Shown piece by piece: positions 1 through 11,308 of a stretch of DNA of 64,000 bases. The position numbers and the translations under genes are program-made. Source of the stretch: Plasmodiophora brassicae (Eukaryota; Endomyxa: Phytomyxea; Phytomyxea; Plasmodiophorida); assembly GCA_036867785.1 (NCBI GenBank), contig CP145420.1:682001-746000 (forward strand), in the 5' to 3' direction. The notes beneath the pieces are model-generated. The model saw nothing but the letters and a program-made list of their open reading frames with translations. It was not told where the DNA came from and made no database searches. How positions within the stretch are numbered: the first letter of the stretch is position 1; each line of letters starts with the position of its first letter.

Positions 1-716
1 TGTCAACCCGGATTAAATTGCAGGGTCCCCAAGGGCAGCCCGACTTTGATCCACTGCCGCCGGCCCTTCTACGAAAGTACATTCAGTACTCCCAGCAATA
101 CGTTCATCCGAAGTCCGTTCGTGTGTGGATATTGATGGCCTGCCCGTTCACATGTCTTCGTTCAGGCTATCACCAGAGGCGCGTGCGACGTTCAAACAGT
201 TCTACTTGCAGCTGCGTCGTGAGAGCAATGTTAGCTGTGCGGATGGCAGTCGCCAAGTTACGACTCGCCAGCTTGAATCCCTAATTCGGCTGGGCGAAGC
301 TCGTGCTCGTTTAGAACTTCGGGAGATAGTCACCGAACAGGACGCATGGGTATGCCTAACGACTCACTTGCGACCTGCCAACCTTGATTTCATCTTCGTC
401 TGCTTAGGACGTCATAGAAATCATGAAAGAATCGCTGTTCGACCTGTACGCGGATGAATTCGCACCGGTCGATGTTGCGAGCCAACCTGGGAAACGAGGT
501 GGATCGAGGACGAAGCAGGCGAAGGAGTTCATCAAGGTCGCGGGTCGCCGGGTATCCCAGGGCCACCCTGATATTTTCGACACCAACGCCATGAAGGACA
601 TGGCACGTCAGGCCGGATGCCCCGCTGAAGAGTTCGAGGCGTTCATCGAGCTTCTGAACCAGAATAACGTCATTCTCCACAAGGGCAACAAACGGTATAA
701 ATTCCTGGGCTCCTAG
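1..716 (+). CDS. MCM8: MCM8 helicase, C-terminal part (5' end outside window)
   Basis: C-terminal part of an MCM-family DNA helicase; MCM8 acts with MCM9 in homologous recombination and inter-strand crosslink repair in the nucleus. Exons <1..112, 166..349 and 408..716 join in frame; the introns are 53 and 58 nt, GT-AG. Visible are the lid motif LLRKYIQYSQQYVHP, the sensor-2 helix RQLESLIRLGEARARLEL and a C-terminal winged helix ending RYKFLGS. The tail (FIKV..., FEAFIELLNQNNVILHKG) follows the pattern I recall for MCM8 rather than MCM2-7, which is the basis for the subfamily call. Walker A/B motifs and the N-terminal domain lie upstream of the window. The gene is convergent with the CXC gene, with about 105 bp between the stops. 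Confidence 0.85.
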
Positions 717-822
717 CACTGCCGCATCATTGGCTCATTGCAAGAAATGCTTTAATTTAGTTTGGCAAATAGAGCAGTAGTTACATGATTGTACATCCTC
801 CGGGCGAGGCACGCGAACGCCA

Positions 823-1825
823 TCAGACGTGTCCTTGGACGAGCTTTCTGAGATATCCTTCGACAAGAGTGAGTATGGCCCCGTGCTGTGCCCGCAGCAA
901 TCCACTGGATTCTGCTGTCGCCGGCACACCGTCAGACGGCTCATCGCACAGCAATGCTGCCGTCTCAGGTGACGGCGGCGGCGCGCAATCTTCGCTGGTC
1001 GATTTCTGTCCGTATTCCGGGTCGACATCCATGACGTGGCTTGGGCCGGACGGCTCCGATGAATTCACAAGCATCAAGAGGTCCTGAGCAGCTTCCTGAT
1101 CACTTAATCGTTGGGCCTCACGCACCATCAGTTCCGCAACGTTAACGACTTCGACGTCGACTTTCGTGAGGTCTGGCTCCTTCGGAACACGGCCAACTTT
1201 GGCAGACCCTGTGGCACTGGGCTCCCGCTTGGACCCTTTCTGTTGCAACGTTGCTGGGTCAATGGGATTCTGACAGTCGGTGCACTGACAGAGCGGCGTG
1301 CAGGGCAGTCCGTTCTGAAAGCACTCACAGTACTTCTTCGTGCACCCTGACTTCTTGCACCTGCATCCAACGCCGCTCCTGGACCGTGACGATCTGACTG
1401 TGAAAGCCTCCGGATTCCTCTGCCGAATCATAGTGATAGCAAACTGACGCGCTTGCTCGTGCTCGGGGGTATTCAGGCAATTCGTGCAATTGCACCCCGA
1501 ACAGTACGACGACGCCGCAAAGCAATCGCAGTACCTGCCACGTTGATTTAGCGATGACGGGGACAACGGTTGACAACCAAGCATACAGTTTCAAGCATCG
1601 GGAATTCTTGCAATTGCAATTACGGCATTCCTTGCCTGGCATCTCACCCCGTCCTCCAACATCGTCATCGTCCTCCAGGAACGACGGCTGATCCGGCAAC
1701 CGATTACTGAGCGTCATCACGCCACTTCGGGACACATGGGAGCTACGCGTAAACGGACGATAATCAACAGGCATGCTGGGCCAAGCACCGTACCCGGACC
1801 ACACATACAAGAACGTCGCCGCCAT
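823..1825 (-). CDS. CXC (CRC) domain protein, tesmin/TSO1/LIN54-like
   Basis: Sequence-specific DNA-binding protein of the tesmin/TSO1/LIN54 type, likely nuclear and cell-cycle related by family. Exons run 1825..1587 and 1534..823 (316 aa); the 52-nt intron splits the first CXC repeat, and only splicing restores its pattern (CNCKNSRCLKL joined to YCDCFAASSYC). A linker containing RNPEAF precedes the second repeat, CRCKKSGCTKKYCECF. The C-terminal half is acidic, lacks a recognisable domain and carries a predicted helix (AELMVREAQRLSDQEA). Tandem CXC repeats separated by the RNPxAF-type linker define the family. The ATG at 1825 is the first in frame; an upstream exon cannot be excluded. DREAM/MuvB membership, as for LIN54, is inference. 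Confidence 0.85.
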
Positions 1826-2030
1826 GTTCAGGCGTGCGTGCCGCCGCGTGCCGCTTCAGCCAGGCAGGGCAGTGTGCGTCAGTCCCCAGGTCCTCAACAG
1901 GCACTACGGACGCACTGCGCGCGGACTTTTTCAGAGCGTACGTACTGCTGTGCTGGCCGGGCCGAACGGTTACGTTATCCCTTCGTCGTCGGGAGTGATC
2001 CTTCAACCAATGTAATATATGTACGGTATT

Positions 2031-4866
2031 CTAGCGTGACAGGTTTCGGGAGAGTCGTCGCGGTTCCGGTCTGGATGGCTGCTCGGAGTCGTCGGTGGAG
2101 ATTGCTCGTGGCATCGACGCGCGTCGCGTTTGACTGGAGCAGCGTTCCCGCGCTTGAGCGATCTGCTCCGGCGTGGCGATACATTCCAAGAGCGTGCGAA
2201 GATGTCTGATGTCGTTGGCGATCTCGGTGTCCACCTTCGTCCTCAACGCGAATAACTGTTGCAAATGTGAAGATGCGGACATCGGGCCAGACGACGACAC
2301 CGACCTGCTCTTCGACGGGTGCTACGGTTACTGTTACCGCCGTACCGGCGCACACGGGGGCATCCAGCCAAGAGCTGTCAGTCTGCAACAGGTTCAGCGG
2401 GTGTCGCACTCGGAGCATGGGATAAGGGCTACCAGGGTCACAACGGCGCTCCCGACCCGTTTGATAATTTCGCTGCTGAGCTTGACATATCTGTCAGCAT
2501 TGGCAGTGGCCTTTTCGGCCGCGTCGTCTGCGCTCGTGGAGCGGGCGTGCTCCGACGGTCGTTCTTTGATCATGCGGCGACGTCCAATCTTGGCAGCGTT
2601 CAGGAATAGCGATTGCGCTTTCTCTTCCATCACGCGTGCCCTGTCCAACGCCGTCTGAAGAATTCCGAACCTGGCCATAACCCTTCCCATGAGCGTCCGG
2701 ATTGGTGGAAGGCTGGCCAGAGCGGCCGGACCTTGTCCTGGCGATGGTCACAAAGTCCTGCCTCATGTCGGTGTTGCTCCGTATAAGCTTGATCAGATCA
2801 GGACGCGGGATCGACCAGACGGTCACCGGGCCTTCTGCACGAACGTCGCCCATCCAGACGCCTGATCAAACAATCAGGAACCGGTTGGGGGTTTCGGAAC
2901 TGTCCCTGGATACCGGTTAGGACGATGCCGAGCTCGCCGATCGAGGTCCCCGCCTCGAATTGCATCAACTGAAACTTTTTGTTCGGGGACAGCAGGACGA
3001 CGGTGCCGCTTTCGACGACCATCCAGTCTGTGGTTGCATCCCCGAATTGAGCCATCAGCTCGCCGTCGTTGAACTGCCACGCAACGTGCTGGGCGTTGGC
3101 GCATTGCACGACCGAGCGATATGCGAGCGCACACCGACCTTGAACACCTTCATCTGCATCAGTATGTCGGACACGAGAGAATTGGGCTTGGTCCGCAAGA
3201 TGGGCGCTCGAGCGATCATTTGACGGAACATGAACGCCGTTGCCGAGTACCGCATGGCTGGTGGCATCTCCAGCAAGATGTCCTACGCGGTGTACCAAAC
3301 ACGCACGCGTCGGTTTCCTTCTTGGGCTCTGCACAGCCGTAGGTACCTTTCCATCGCGGCTGCTAGCCTTCTGGATCCTCCACCAGTCGTGAAAGTATCG
3401 AAACATCTCCAGGCGAAGCTGCTCGGGGAACTGCTGCGCCCTGTGTGCCCCATGCGATTAACGTGACGACTGGACCGATCACCTCCCATCGAGAACGTAC
3501 TCGACAAAGACCGACAGCGACGCCATCTTCTCGATGAATTCCCTTTTCTGGCTGTCGCGTTCGTTCACGATCGAGCTGAATATGGCAGTCACTAATTTGC
3601 GCATCCCCGGTCAGTGCACCGAAACGGTATGGGGGGCGCACGCCTCCCGACCGTATGCTAATGATGTCGCAGAGCACAGCATAATGGCGATAGCGAACGT
3701 TTGTTCGATCGGGCTGACAGCGACAACGTCACCGTATCCCACAGTACACAGCGTCGTCAGGAACTGTCAGCAACGCGGTCGTCGTCAGGAGGACGGACGA
3801 ATCAGTCGAACGCACGCTGCAGAATGTACCCAATACACTGCCACCAGACTATCAACCAGGAATGGAGTTAGAATGGAGTTAGAATGGAACACACACACCA
3901 GCACGCCGCTGTTACGCCTTACTATTCGTCAAGGCCAACCGGGATAAAACTGGCGCGGTCCTGGAACGGGTATCGGGTCATCCATGTCGTGTACGGGTGC
4001 GCTGTGCGATGATGCACGTAAGCCCATTACCGAACAGGGACCGGTGGAAAATCCTACATGGGTGATAACGTGGAGCGATCCGGGCGACGAAGATGAACCC
4101 ACTGCCCATCATGTGCGCCAGTACGCAGAGCAACCCGAGAAGCCAGAGGAGCCTCCCGCGAATGATGGACGCGCGGGTCACCCGTTGGTACCTGCGCGTT
4201 CACGTGAATACGTGCAAGGCGGCGTGCTCAGTGCACCCACGAAGGTGGGCGTCGCAGGCGGCGCTCGTCCAGGATGCGACTGGCGCGATGCAGGCGAAGG
4301 TACTTGAACAGGCGGAACAGGTGCAGCAGCTGTGCCAGGGCGATCATGCTGTCAGGAACCGCCGTTGCGATCGGCCCGAAGGGGAACAGGCACAGCACGT
4401 AGAGCGCGGCGACGAACGGCGTCACGACGCGCATACCGAGGGCCATGGCGAAATCCACAAGGAACACGGCGTCGATGACGTACTCGGCGTCGGTGAAGGC
4501 GTTCGCGACCGTATCGTTAACATACGCGAAGACGATCGGCGTCACCAGCACCGTGTAGACGATGGCAACGGCGACGACGACCTCCCATGCCGTCCAGAGA
4601 CATTGCCGGCGACGGCGACCCGCCTCGTCGGCATCCCTGCCGGAATCGTCCATCCACGCCAGCTTCGCCGACGACCTACCGCCCGCCGCGTACACGCCGA
4701 CCTTGGCCGTCCCGAACATCTTCGCCTTGACAATGTCCCCGGTGACCTGCTGGATCGCGATCGTGGCTTTCAGCCGGCGCATGACCTTCGACCAGCGCGG
4801 CGGGGTCGTGCCGGCGCCCGCATCGTCGACGTTGCCGCCGGACGACGCGCCCGGGTGGGGGTCCAT
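2031..4866 (-). CDS. Cyclic-nucleotide-type voltage-gated K+ channel
   Basis: Six-transmembrane K+ channel with C-linker and cyclic-nucleotide-binding fold (HCN/EAG/CNG superfamily), plasma membrane. Twelve exons give 704 aa: 4866..4241, 4191..4058, 4001..3923, 3848..3830, 3763..3652, 3591..3497, 3430..3347, 3282..3139, 3088..2914, 2861..2732, 2682..2457, 2321..2031; every junction keeps frame. S1 is about 91-118; S4 (180-199) has regularly spaced basic residues (HLFRLFKYLRLHR); the filter TVGYGD is at 293-298, so it should be K+ selective. The pore helix LVAVYW comes from a 19-nt exon. The C-linker starts near FSSIVNERD and the cNBD spans about 430-530, with GELG as its phosphate-binding-cassette remnant. 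The last intron (135 nt) is the least certain. Ligand sensitivity is not established. Confidence 0.88.
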
Positions 4867-4994
4867 GAGTAGATTATACGGCCGTGGACCGACCGACAGG
4901 ATCGTGCCGATGTGTAATAATCGGTAGGCAGTACAGTGGCCAAGGTGTACCCCTATACCTCTATTTTAGCCTTAACAGTCGTTCGTCATCGCAC

Positions 4995-5828
4995 ATGCCG
5001 CCTAAACGGACAGCGGCGACGACGACGCCGAGCGTGTCGCCGAGCAGCACGCGGCGGCGCCGATCGCCGGGTGTGGCCGCCTCGCCGCAGAGCGCGTTCC
5101 GGGTCGTGTCGCCGCCGGTCACGAAGCGGGCAGTCGGGCGGAAGCGACCGCGCGACGGGGCCGATGCCGTCGACGAGATTGTGGACGCGCTGGCGGCGGC
5201 GATTTCCCGCGCGCGACCGATGGACGCGCGATCGCGGTCGCTGCTGGTGAAGCTCAGGCAGGCGCAGGAGCAGGCCGGCAACGACCTGCTGGATTCGAAA
5301 CTGATCGCCGTCATGATCGATGCCGATCTCGACGACCGCCTGCTGCAGTGCGCGTCGCCGGTCCCCGCCGAGATCGCGACGTTATTCGCTGACATGTTCG
5401 ACAAGGCGGCCGGGAGTTCGCCCAGGCGCAAGGCGCGGATCGATCGCGTGTTCCGTCGCCTGAACGACGCCGTCGTCGTCGACGACACCGAGGACAGCGA
5501 TTGGCCAAAGGTCGCGGACGCGTTACGTGCCGCTGCCGCCGACATTGAACGGTATGGGCCGACCATCATCGTCACGCTCCGCCTGGCCGCGCTACGCCAG
5601 CTACAGGCGATGCATTTCGACGCGTTCGACACGATCGTGCTGATCGTCGAGCTGGTTCGCCGCTGCGTCCGACACAACGGCCTGGAGGCAACCTGTGCCA
5701 TGTTGCTGGACGCGGACGCCCTGAGCGCGTTCCTCGACGCCGTCGACACTAGTCGCCAGGCGCACGCCGACCTCGCTGCTGCGTTCGCTGCCCACGACCT
5801 GTCGTTACCCGACGAGGTCGTCCAATAA
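4995..5828 (+). CDS. Hypothetical protein, basic N-terminus, helical
   Basis: Single-exon gene, 277 aa, not recognised. The first 55 residues are basic and Ser/Thr/Pro-rich (RRRRSPG, KRAVGRKRPRD), resembling a nuclear localisation region. The rest is Ala/Asp/Leu-rich and predicted mostly helical, with possible helical-repeat character (ATCAMLLDADALSAFLDAV). Third-codon GC is very high and the frame is open throughout, like its neighbours. The ATG at 4995 lies 128 bp from the start of the divergent K+ channel gene at 4866, so the two may share a promoter region. The gene converges on the Hsp20-like gene, whose stop lies 33 bp away. No catalytic motif seen; function unknown. Confidence 0.6.
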   Translation: MPPKRTAATTTPSVSPSSTRRRRSPGVAASPQSAFRVVSPPVTKRAVGRKRPRDGADAVDEIVDALAAAISRARPMDARSRSLLVKLRQAQEQAGNDLLDSKLIAVMIDADLDDRLLQCASPVPAEIATLFADMFDKAAGSSPRRKARIDRVFRRLNDAVVVDDTEDSDWPKVADALRAAAADIERYGPTIIVTLRLAALRQLQAMHFDAFDTIVLIVELVRRCVRHNGLEATCAMLLDADALSAFLDAVDTSRQAHADLAAAFAAHDLSLPDEVVQ

Positions 5829-5861
5829 ACGCCGGTTGGAGATGAACTGAATATTAGACAG

Positions 5862-6374
5862 TCACAACAGCTTGACCTTGTGGAAGTCGGGAAGGTCGGC
5901 CGCCTTCTTCGGCATGACGATATCGATGCGGCCGGCGTCCATGTCCTGGTTCACGAATATGTCATTGGCCTCGAACACGATGTCGGGCATCATGATCGTG
6001 CAGGTCGAATGCCCACGGTTGAACTGCGCCCAGATGTCGTCGTCGTCGTCAGCGACGCCGGCGCCCGCCACCATCAGCCACACGTTCAACAGGTTCGCGT
6101 CCTCGTCGAACATGACCTTGACGTCGTTCCTCGACGCATCATGCGTCTCGACGCGGACCGTGACCTCCGCCTCGCGGTCCACGACGACGTACGTCGGCGT
6201 CGGGCGCGGCCCCATGCCCCGATCGTTCAGGACCCATTCGGAGAAGGCGCCGTCCGACAGCACCTCCTCGGCCGCCTGCGACGCTGCCGGCGAGCGGCGC
6301 CTGACGCCGACGGGCCCGAACGGGGCCGGCGCCGCCGACAGTGCGCCGCCGGCGTGCGGTCGCAGTCGCCGCAT
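5862..6374 (-). CDS. Small heat-shock (Hsp20/CS-like) protein, probably organellar
   Basis: 170-aa protein from the ATG at 6374. An Arg-rich, Pro/Ala-rich N-terminus (MRRLRPHAGG) resembles a mitochondrial presequence. From about residue 70 the beta-rich stretch DVKVMFDEDANLLNVWLMV, an acidic loop, then TCTIMMPDIV and GRIDIVMPKK follows the strand order of an alpha-crystallin/Hsp20 or CS domain, where the terminal GxLxIxxPK strand is characteristic. The match is by pattern only: the usual A-x-x-x-n-G-v-L motif is degenerate (AGRIDIV), so a p23/CS-type protein is the main alternative. The role would be ATP-independent holding of unfolded protein. It is convergent with the hypothetical gene at 4995. 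Confidence 0.5.
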   Translation of the reverse strand: MRRLRPHAGGALSAAPAPFGPVGVRRRSPAASQAAEEVLSDGAFSEWVLNDRGMGPRPTPTYVVVDREAEVTVRVETHDASRNDVKVMFDEDANLLNVWLMVAGAGVADDDDDIWAQFNRGHSTCTIMMPDIVFEANDIFVNQDMDAGRIDIVMPKKAADLPDFHKVKLL

Positions 6375-6488
6375 TTGATCTGCGATCCTTCGTCGGCGCG
6401 AGCGACGGCTGTGACGGGCGGGGCGGCTGTCGACTGTCGGGGCGACCACGTCTGTACAGGCTACACAGTACAGTATACTGCCATCTCG

Positions 6489-7611
6489 ATGCTGCGGGCT
6501 GTGCCGGCCGGGATTGTACGCCCGGCGTACGCCGCCTCGGGCGTGCTGCCGAGGCGGGCCGCGGCGCCGATCGTGAAGACGGCGGCGCAGATCGACGCGA
6601 TGCGCGTCGCCGGACGCATTGCCGCGACGATGCGGGAGCGCGCCGGGCTGATGTGCAAGGTTTGGGGGGTTTCCATGTTCGACCCGATGCCGACGGCTCC
6701 TGAATCCACGTATCCAGCCGGGTGTGACGACGAGCGAGATTGACGGGAGGATCCACGACGAGATCTGCGCTACCGGGGCGTACCCGTCGCCGTTGAACTA
6801 CGCCGGGTTCCCGAAATCGATATGCACGTCGGTGAACGACGTCATGTGCCATGGCATACCGGACCAGACGAGGTTGTCGTCCGGCGATATTGTTTCAATC
6901 GGTGGGCCGCACCGGACTGCCGGCGGGCGACCTGATGACTGACGATCGTGGCAGACGTCTCAGTGTTCCACAATGGCGTACACGGCGACTGGTATGGGAT
7001 GGGGGCGTCGCTCACCCGATTCGGCTTGCGGGACTGATATCGTTCCAGCTGTGCGACGTTCCCGGTCGGGAAGGTCTCGACGGAAGCCGCCGATGTCATG
7101 CGAGCGGCCCGCGATGCTTGCTGGGAAGCGATTGGTATCTGCCGGCCTGGGGTTCGCACCAGTGACATCGGGGTGCTAATTGACGAGTTCGCTGCGAAGC
7201 GCGGGTTCGCCGTTTCTGAGACGTTCTGCGGGCATGGGGTCGGCGAGAGCTTGCACGAGCTACCGAACATCGTGCACACTAAAAGCTCTCGCGAATACGA
7301 AGACGCCGTTATGGAGCCTGGCATGGTACTGTGGTGTACGTACGTGCGGCCATGCCTGCGTGACGATCCCACCATAGGTATTCACAATAGAACCCATTCT
7401 TGTCGTGGGCCCTGATGCAGAGCACGTCATCATGCCCGACCTGTGGACCGCCAAGTCCCAACGCGGCTTCATTTCGGCACAGCACGAGGTTCTGACTACG
7501 TGAGTGTTCATTGTTTTCCGCTCCTCATTCCTGGGCATATAGGAGATGGTCGCTATCACCGAGGCAGGGTGCGAAGTTCTGACTGCGATTCAAACTCCAA
7601 CATACTCGTAA
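6489..7611 (+). CDS. MAP1D: Methionine aminopeptidase type I (probably organellar)
   Basis: Metalloprotease that removes initiator Met. Six exons: 6489..6659, 6718..6901, 6955..6991, 7049..7325, 7378..7488, 7543..7611, giving 282 aa; introns are 52-58 nt. Splicing brings together all five metal ligands: D119 and D130 ([12 protein letters not shown]), H193 (CGHGVG), E228 (TIEP) and E267 (TEAG). The substrate-binding His is in MCHGIP. The N-terminus ([18 protein letters not shown]) is basic, hydroxylated and non-acidic, so mitochondrial targeting is likely; there is no zinc-finger extension as in cytosolic MetAP1. Exon 3 is only 37 nt. The gene symbol reflects the mitochondrial subtype and is inference; family membership is certain. 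Confidence 0.93.
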
Positions 7612-7809
7612 TTACATGACGGCATACACATGACGCACCTCCGTTTCACGCGTGCGATATGACAGCGAGTCGAAAGGAAATTAGAGACGAGGGTGCACGA
7701 CTGCGCTGTTGTTATTACTCTATAATTCATCGACCGCTCTTACCGCGATAATGACGCCGTAGATTGGCGTCCAGGTGACGGTTCGGTCATGCAGAACCCT
7801 GCCCACGAG

Positions 7810-8083
7810 TCATGGGCGAAGTCTGCAAGACCGCCTCGGACGCTTACTGGCGCCGTTTGCCATACTCTGTGCGACGAAGATCTGACGAACGACCAGGTCT
7901 TGAGCCGCCGCGTTTAGACTGGGAAACGGAACGTACGTTGCAGAGATAGTTGCAGATAACGTCGTAATCCTCCACGTCATCATCTGTCGGAGAACAAGTA
8001 TGTAGCTCGAAGATATCGTCCACATTACTATCGTCGTACATCATTTCCAACAGAAGCAGCGTGTCCAAGTGTTCGGTACACAT
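7810..8083 (-). CDS. Doubtful small acidic protein gene
   Basis: A possible two-exon gene: 8083..7937 and 7866..7810 (67 aa), with a GTACGT donor and CACAG acceptor (70-nt intron, phase 0). The first exon is acidic and hydrophobic (TLLLLEMMYDDSNVDDIF) and the second basic (SKRPRRSCRLRP). Codon third positions are less GC-rich than in neighbouring genes and no family is recognised, so it may be a chance frame in the 880-bp space between methionine aminopeptidase and the SKP1-ankyrin gene. No other structure was seen there. Confidence 0.2.
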
Positions 8084-8493
8084 CGTTGGACACCTTTCCC
8101 ACGGTGAGCCACGTTATTCACCAAGGTCTTAATACAACGCGTTTCGAGACTGGGTGCTCACGAACGTTAACGGCTTCACGGTTACGCCAAGTTTAAGGTG
8201 ATACAGCATACTGGTACCGTTGTCTCCACCGTCACCTTCGCCTTCCCCGTTCGAGGACCTCCTTGACGGTTGACGCACGATCCCCATTGCCGGGCGGCGT
8301 TGTTGGCCATTGGGGCAATCTGCACCAGTCATCAGTCGTCACCGAAAAATGCCCTTGTTGGGTGAAAACGACCAACACAATAAGAACGGCGGTCGCCGCG
8401 TCGTCCCGCTCGGCGGTTTCTCAACCCGTGGAGAGCGCCTTCGAGCAGCTGGAAGCCTCCCTATACTTCAGATTACGGTCAGGCAAAACCGAA
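8084..8493. other. Intergenic stretch, nothing recognised
   Basis: About 410 bp between the doubtful small gene and the SKP1-ankyrin start. The SKP1-ankyrin reading frame stays open upstream to a TTG at 8263 without another ATG, so this stretch could hold a missing first exon or 5' leader. No repeat or RNA gene seen. Confidence 0.4.
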
Positions 8494-9798
8494 ATGTACA
8501 CTGACGGGCGGGGATGTCTCAGGGCTGTAGTATGGACGGCCGGGATCCTGATCGCCATTCGCAGTGGGCTTGCCGATCGTGTCATACTGCTGTCCAGCGA
8601 GGGCGATCAGCACATCGTCAATACCTCGGCTGCCGTCGGTCACTCCGGGCTGCTGAATCAATTAATCAGCCGCCCTTGCAGAGGCGGCGACGACATTATT
8701 CCCCTGCCACACGTTGGCAGTGCCGAGTTGGGACCGATCGCGGGTTTCATCAACAGCGTCCCGCTGCACAAGGTACATCTATGTATCAACCGTTGTCTTT
8801 GCTGATGGAGATGGCGAACTGATGCTTCGTAACAGACTGAGAGGGCGGTGCAGTGGGTTCAGGTCAACCTTAAGGGTGTGGAGCTTGAAGAGCAGTGCCG
8901 CGTGTTGACAGCCGCCGACTACCTTGACATGCACTCGCTCATGATCGCCATTGCGTCTACGAGACGCACCTGGAGCGATATCGATGCGATGCGCGGGTTT
9001 CTGTCCAGGAATGTTTTCCGGTTCCTCGCCGATAACGCGCCAGGCCTCATCCGTCTAAATCAGGTCGCCCGTACAGCCAGGCAGAAGGCGATCGGCGAGC
9101 GGATCCATCGTTGCCTCGTCGCTGGAGGTCATGTCGCATTCGTCCATACCGAACCATGGGACAGCGGCTTGGACGTACTGCAATGGGCCGCCGAGAAAGG
9201 ACGACGGTCGATAGTCGAACTGCTGGTGACGGGCCCTGGAATCGACGTGAACGCGCCCAGCCCGAGCGCCCAGCGGTTGCTTCATTGGGCCGCGTTCTGG
9301 GGATGGGTGAACCTCGTAGAGGTGTTGCTCGTATCCCCGACGACAGACGTCAATGCGCGGGATAACGACAGGCCAACGCCCCTGCATTGCGCCGCCGTCG
9401 CTGGACGCAATCACGTCGTCAAGGTGCTACTGAGCTTCGCCGGCATCCAGGTCAATGCGGGCGACGCGAGCAATAAGACAGCATTGCACTGGGCCGTCTG
9501 GTCCGGCCCCAGCAGTAGGCATAGCGAAGTCGTCGAGTTGCTGCTGAGGGCTCCGGGGATAAACGCCAATGCGCGTGACCAGGACTTAATGACGCCGTTG
9601 CACTGGGCGGTTACCTGTCGGCGCGGCTACGCTGTCAGGTTACTGCTGGCGACCCCGGGAATTGACGTCCAATGTCGCGACAAGGCGCAGATGACACCGT
9701 TGCAGAGCGCCTTAGTCTATGGGAACCAGGAGATCGTAGGTCTGCTAGTGAATGCGACCGTGAACGCCGCCAGCGTCGTCTCGATACGATTGGCATAA
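8494..9798 (+). CDS. SKP1-like domain fused to ankyrin repeats
   Basis: Two exons, 8494..8772 and 8854..9798, joined in phase 0 (81-nt intron), about 407 aa. The N-terminal part reads as a SKP1 POZ fold: VILLSSEGDQHIV, then DDIIPLPHV. After the intron comes the SKP1 helical part (LTAADYLDMHSLM, AMRGFLSRNVF). From about residue 190 there are six ankyrin-type repeats, with TPLHCAAVAGRNHVVKVLL the clearest. SKP1 normally bridges cullin-1 and F-box proteins, so this fusion may be an E3-ligase adaptor whose ankyrin repeats choose substrates; that role is inference. No signal peptide is visible. The ATG at 8494 is the only one in frame before the SKP1 domain. Confidence 0.78.
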
Positions 9799-10387
9799 AA
9801 CAACGCGCCCCAGGCTTCTCACGACAGCTGCGGGTGTAGGGCCCGTTCGTTCGTATAGGCCACCAGTCGGGCTGTCCGATAGGTCGCCATCAGCCAAGCT
9901 CGACTCGACGTACTGTGCCAGCTTCGAATGGATTGGTCTACCACCCTCGTCATTTGCTGGTGTAGATGTCCCGGGGAAGGCACATGCATGCACGAACGCT
10001 GGCAGACGATAAGACTGTGTCGCTATACTTAGTGGGGCCCACGGGGAACTCCGCTACGGACCGCGAGGCCCCGAAGGCGGCCACCGTCATCGATCGATGT
10101 GTGCCGCCAAGGAGCATCCTGTGGCAACGTCCTGGCCGTGTAGACGGTATGGTTCGTAGAGTGTTTGTTGCTGCCTTTCCATGACGTCGGTTAGATATGA
10201 CGGGACACGTCTTTCGAACGCCTGTACGCGCTTCACAGGCGAACGCGCCTCTGCCCATGGTTCTTATCACGATTCACGAAACAATGTCATTGACCGCTGA
10301 CTACAATTCACCGGTTTAGGAATATTTGGGCGAAATTCAACTGACGTTAAGTCCCAGGACAGGTTCGCTCATGTAAAGAGCGTTCTT
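9799..10387. other. Intergenic stretch, nothing recognised
   Basis: About 590 bp with short conflicting open frames on both strands and no family match. It probably contains the promoter, and perhaps a first exon, of the gene that becomes visible from about 10388. Confidence 0.4.
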
Positions 10388-11280
10388 GTGGAGAGGTCGC
10401 AGTGGGTGGAACGGCACCGACGTCAGACGAGTCCAGATCCCGGAAGGGCCCATGCGAACGATGAATCCAGCGCTCTTCGGGAACAGCTGAAGACGACGCT
10501 TGCGGAATTCGCTAAAACCCAAACGGAGCTGAGGTTGGCTCGGGAGCGCCTGCTGGAACTGGAAGGGAATCGCACACACCCGCCAGATCCGTCGCAGGCG
10601 ATCGCATCGGAATCGTCGAGCGCCGACCCTCGTCACAATGACAATGCCGGCGCCGTTGCGACCCCCCATTCACGTTTGCACGCCATGTTGAATCCAACGG
10701 CATACAGAGCTCAGCTGAGGTTCCAGTTTGGTTCGTCAGCCGTTACAACCCCGCTGACCGTACCGACGGCTGTCGTCGGCCGCCAATATGGAGTCTGCTG
10801 GAGGCTGTCCTGCTCTGCAATGCCTCGAGTGACGATGCAGCACCTGACCAAACAGCTTGCCGACGTTCCATTCCCCATCACCGATGTGGATGGCGGGGCT
10901 ACGTGGCTCGACAAAGAACCCGTGAAGGTCGTCCTCAGCGGCTTCCCGATCGACAGTCCGAACGGGCAGCAAGCCACCACCGTCATCCACACATGTCAGT
11001 CGCCGCCTGCGTAAGCAGCAAATTCCCGGTCTGAAACCGAATGTCACCCATTATAGTATCCCCTGCGAACTCGTCAATGTTCGCCCCGCGGTACTGCGCG
11101 GACAAGAAGGCGTCTCTGTACATCTACCAGTCGCGGCGGACCGCCCCCGGGACGCAGGCTGTGTGCCGCCTGTCACTGTGGATGGCGAAGAAGGCCTCCC
11201 GGAACCGTCTGGCTGCTGTCGTTGTCACGTTCCAAGAGGACTCGCCGACCAGTGCCGCTAATATACGGGACGCTCAGTAA
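10388..11280 (+). CDS. Hypothetical coiled-coil protein (5' end unresolved)
   Basis: Exons 10388..10994 and 11057..11280 join across a 62-nt intron; the choice of frame in exon 2 rests on its much higher third-position GC. The open frame begins at a non-ATG codon, so a first exon is probably missing upstream. Residues about 30-60 form a short coiled coil (ALREQLKTTLAEFAKTQTEL). From about residue 100 a beta-rich domain follows (AYRAQLRFQFG, LTVPTAVVGRQYGVCW, VVLSGFPI, ASLYIYQSRR, LAAVVVTFQE), perhaps an Ig- or C2-like sandwich; I cannot name it. The gene is convergent with the CBS gene: 28 bp separate the stops. Confidence 0.5.
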
Positions 11281-11308
11281 TGTGGAAACCCAGATGGGCC
11301 CTGCGCGT

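Noticed and set aside
4093-4872. 259-codon plus-strand frame opposite the K+ channel first exon
   Set aside because: The minus strand gives S1-S4 of a channel that continues in frame through 11 further exons.
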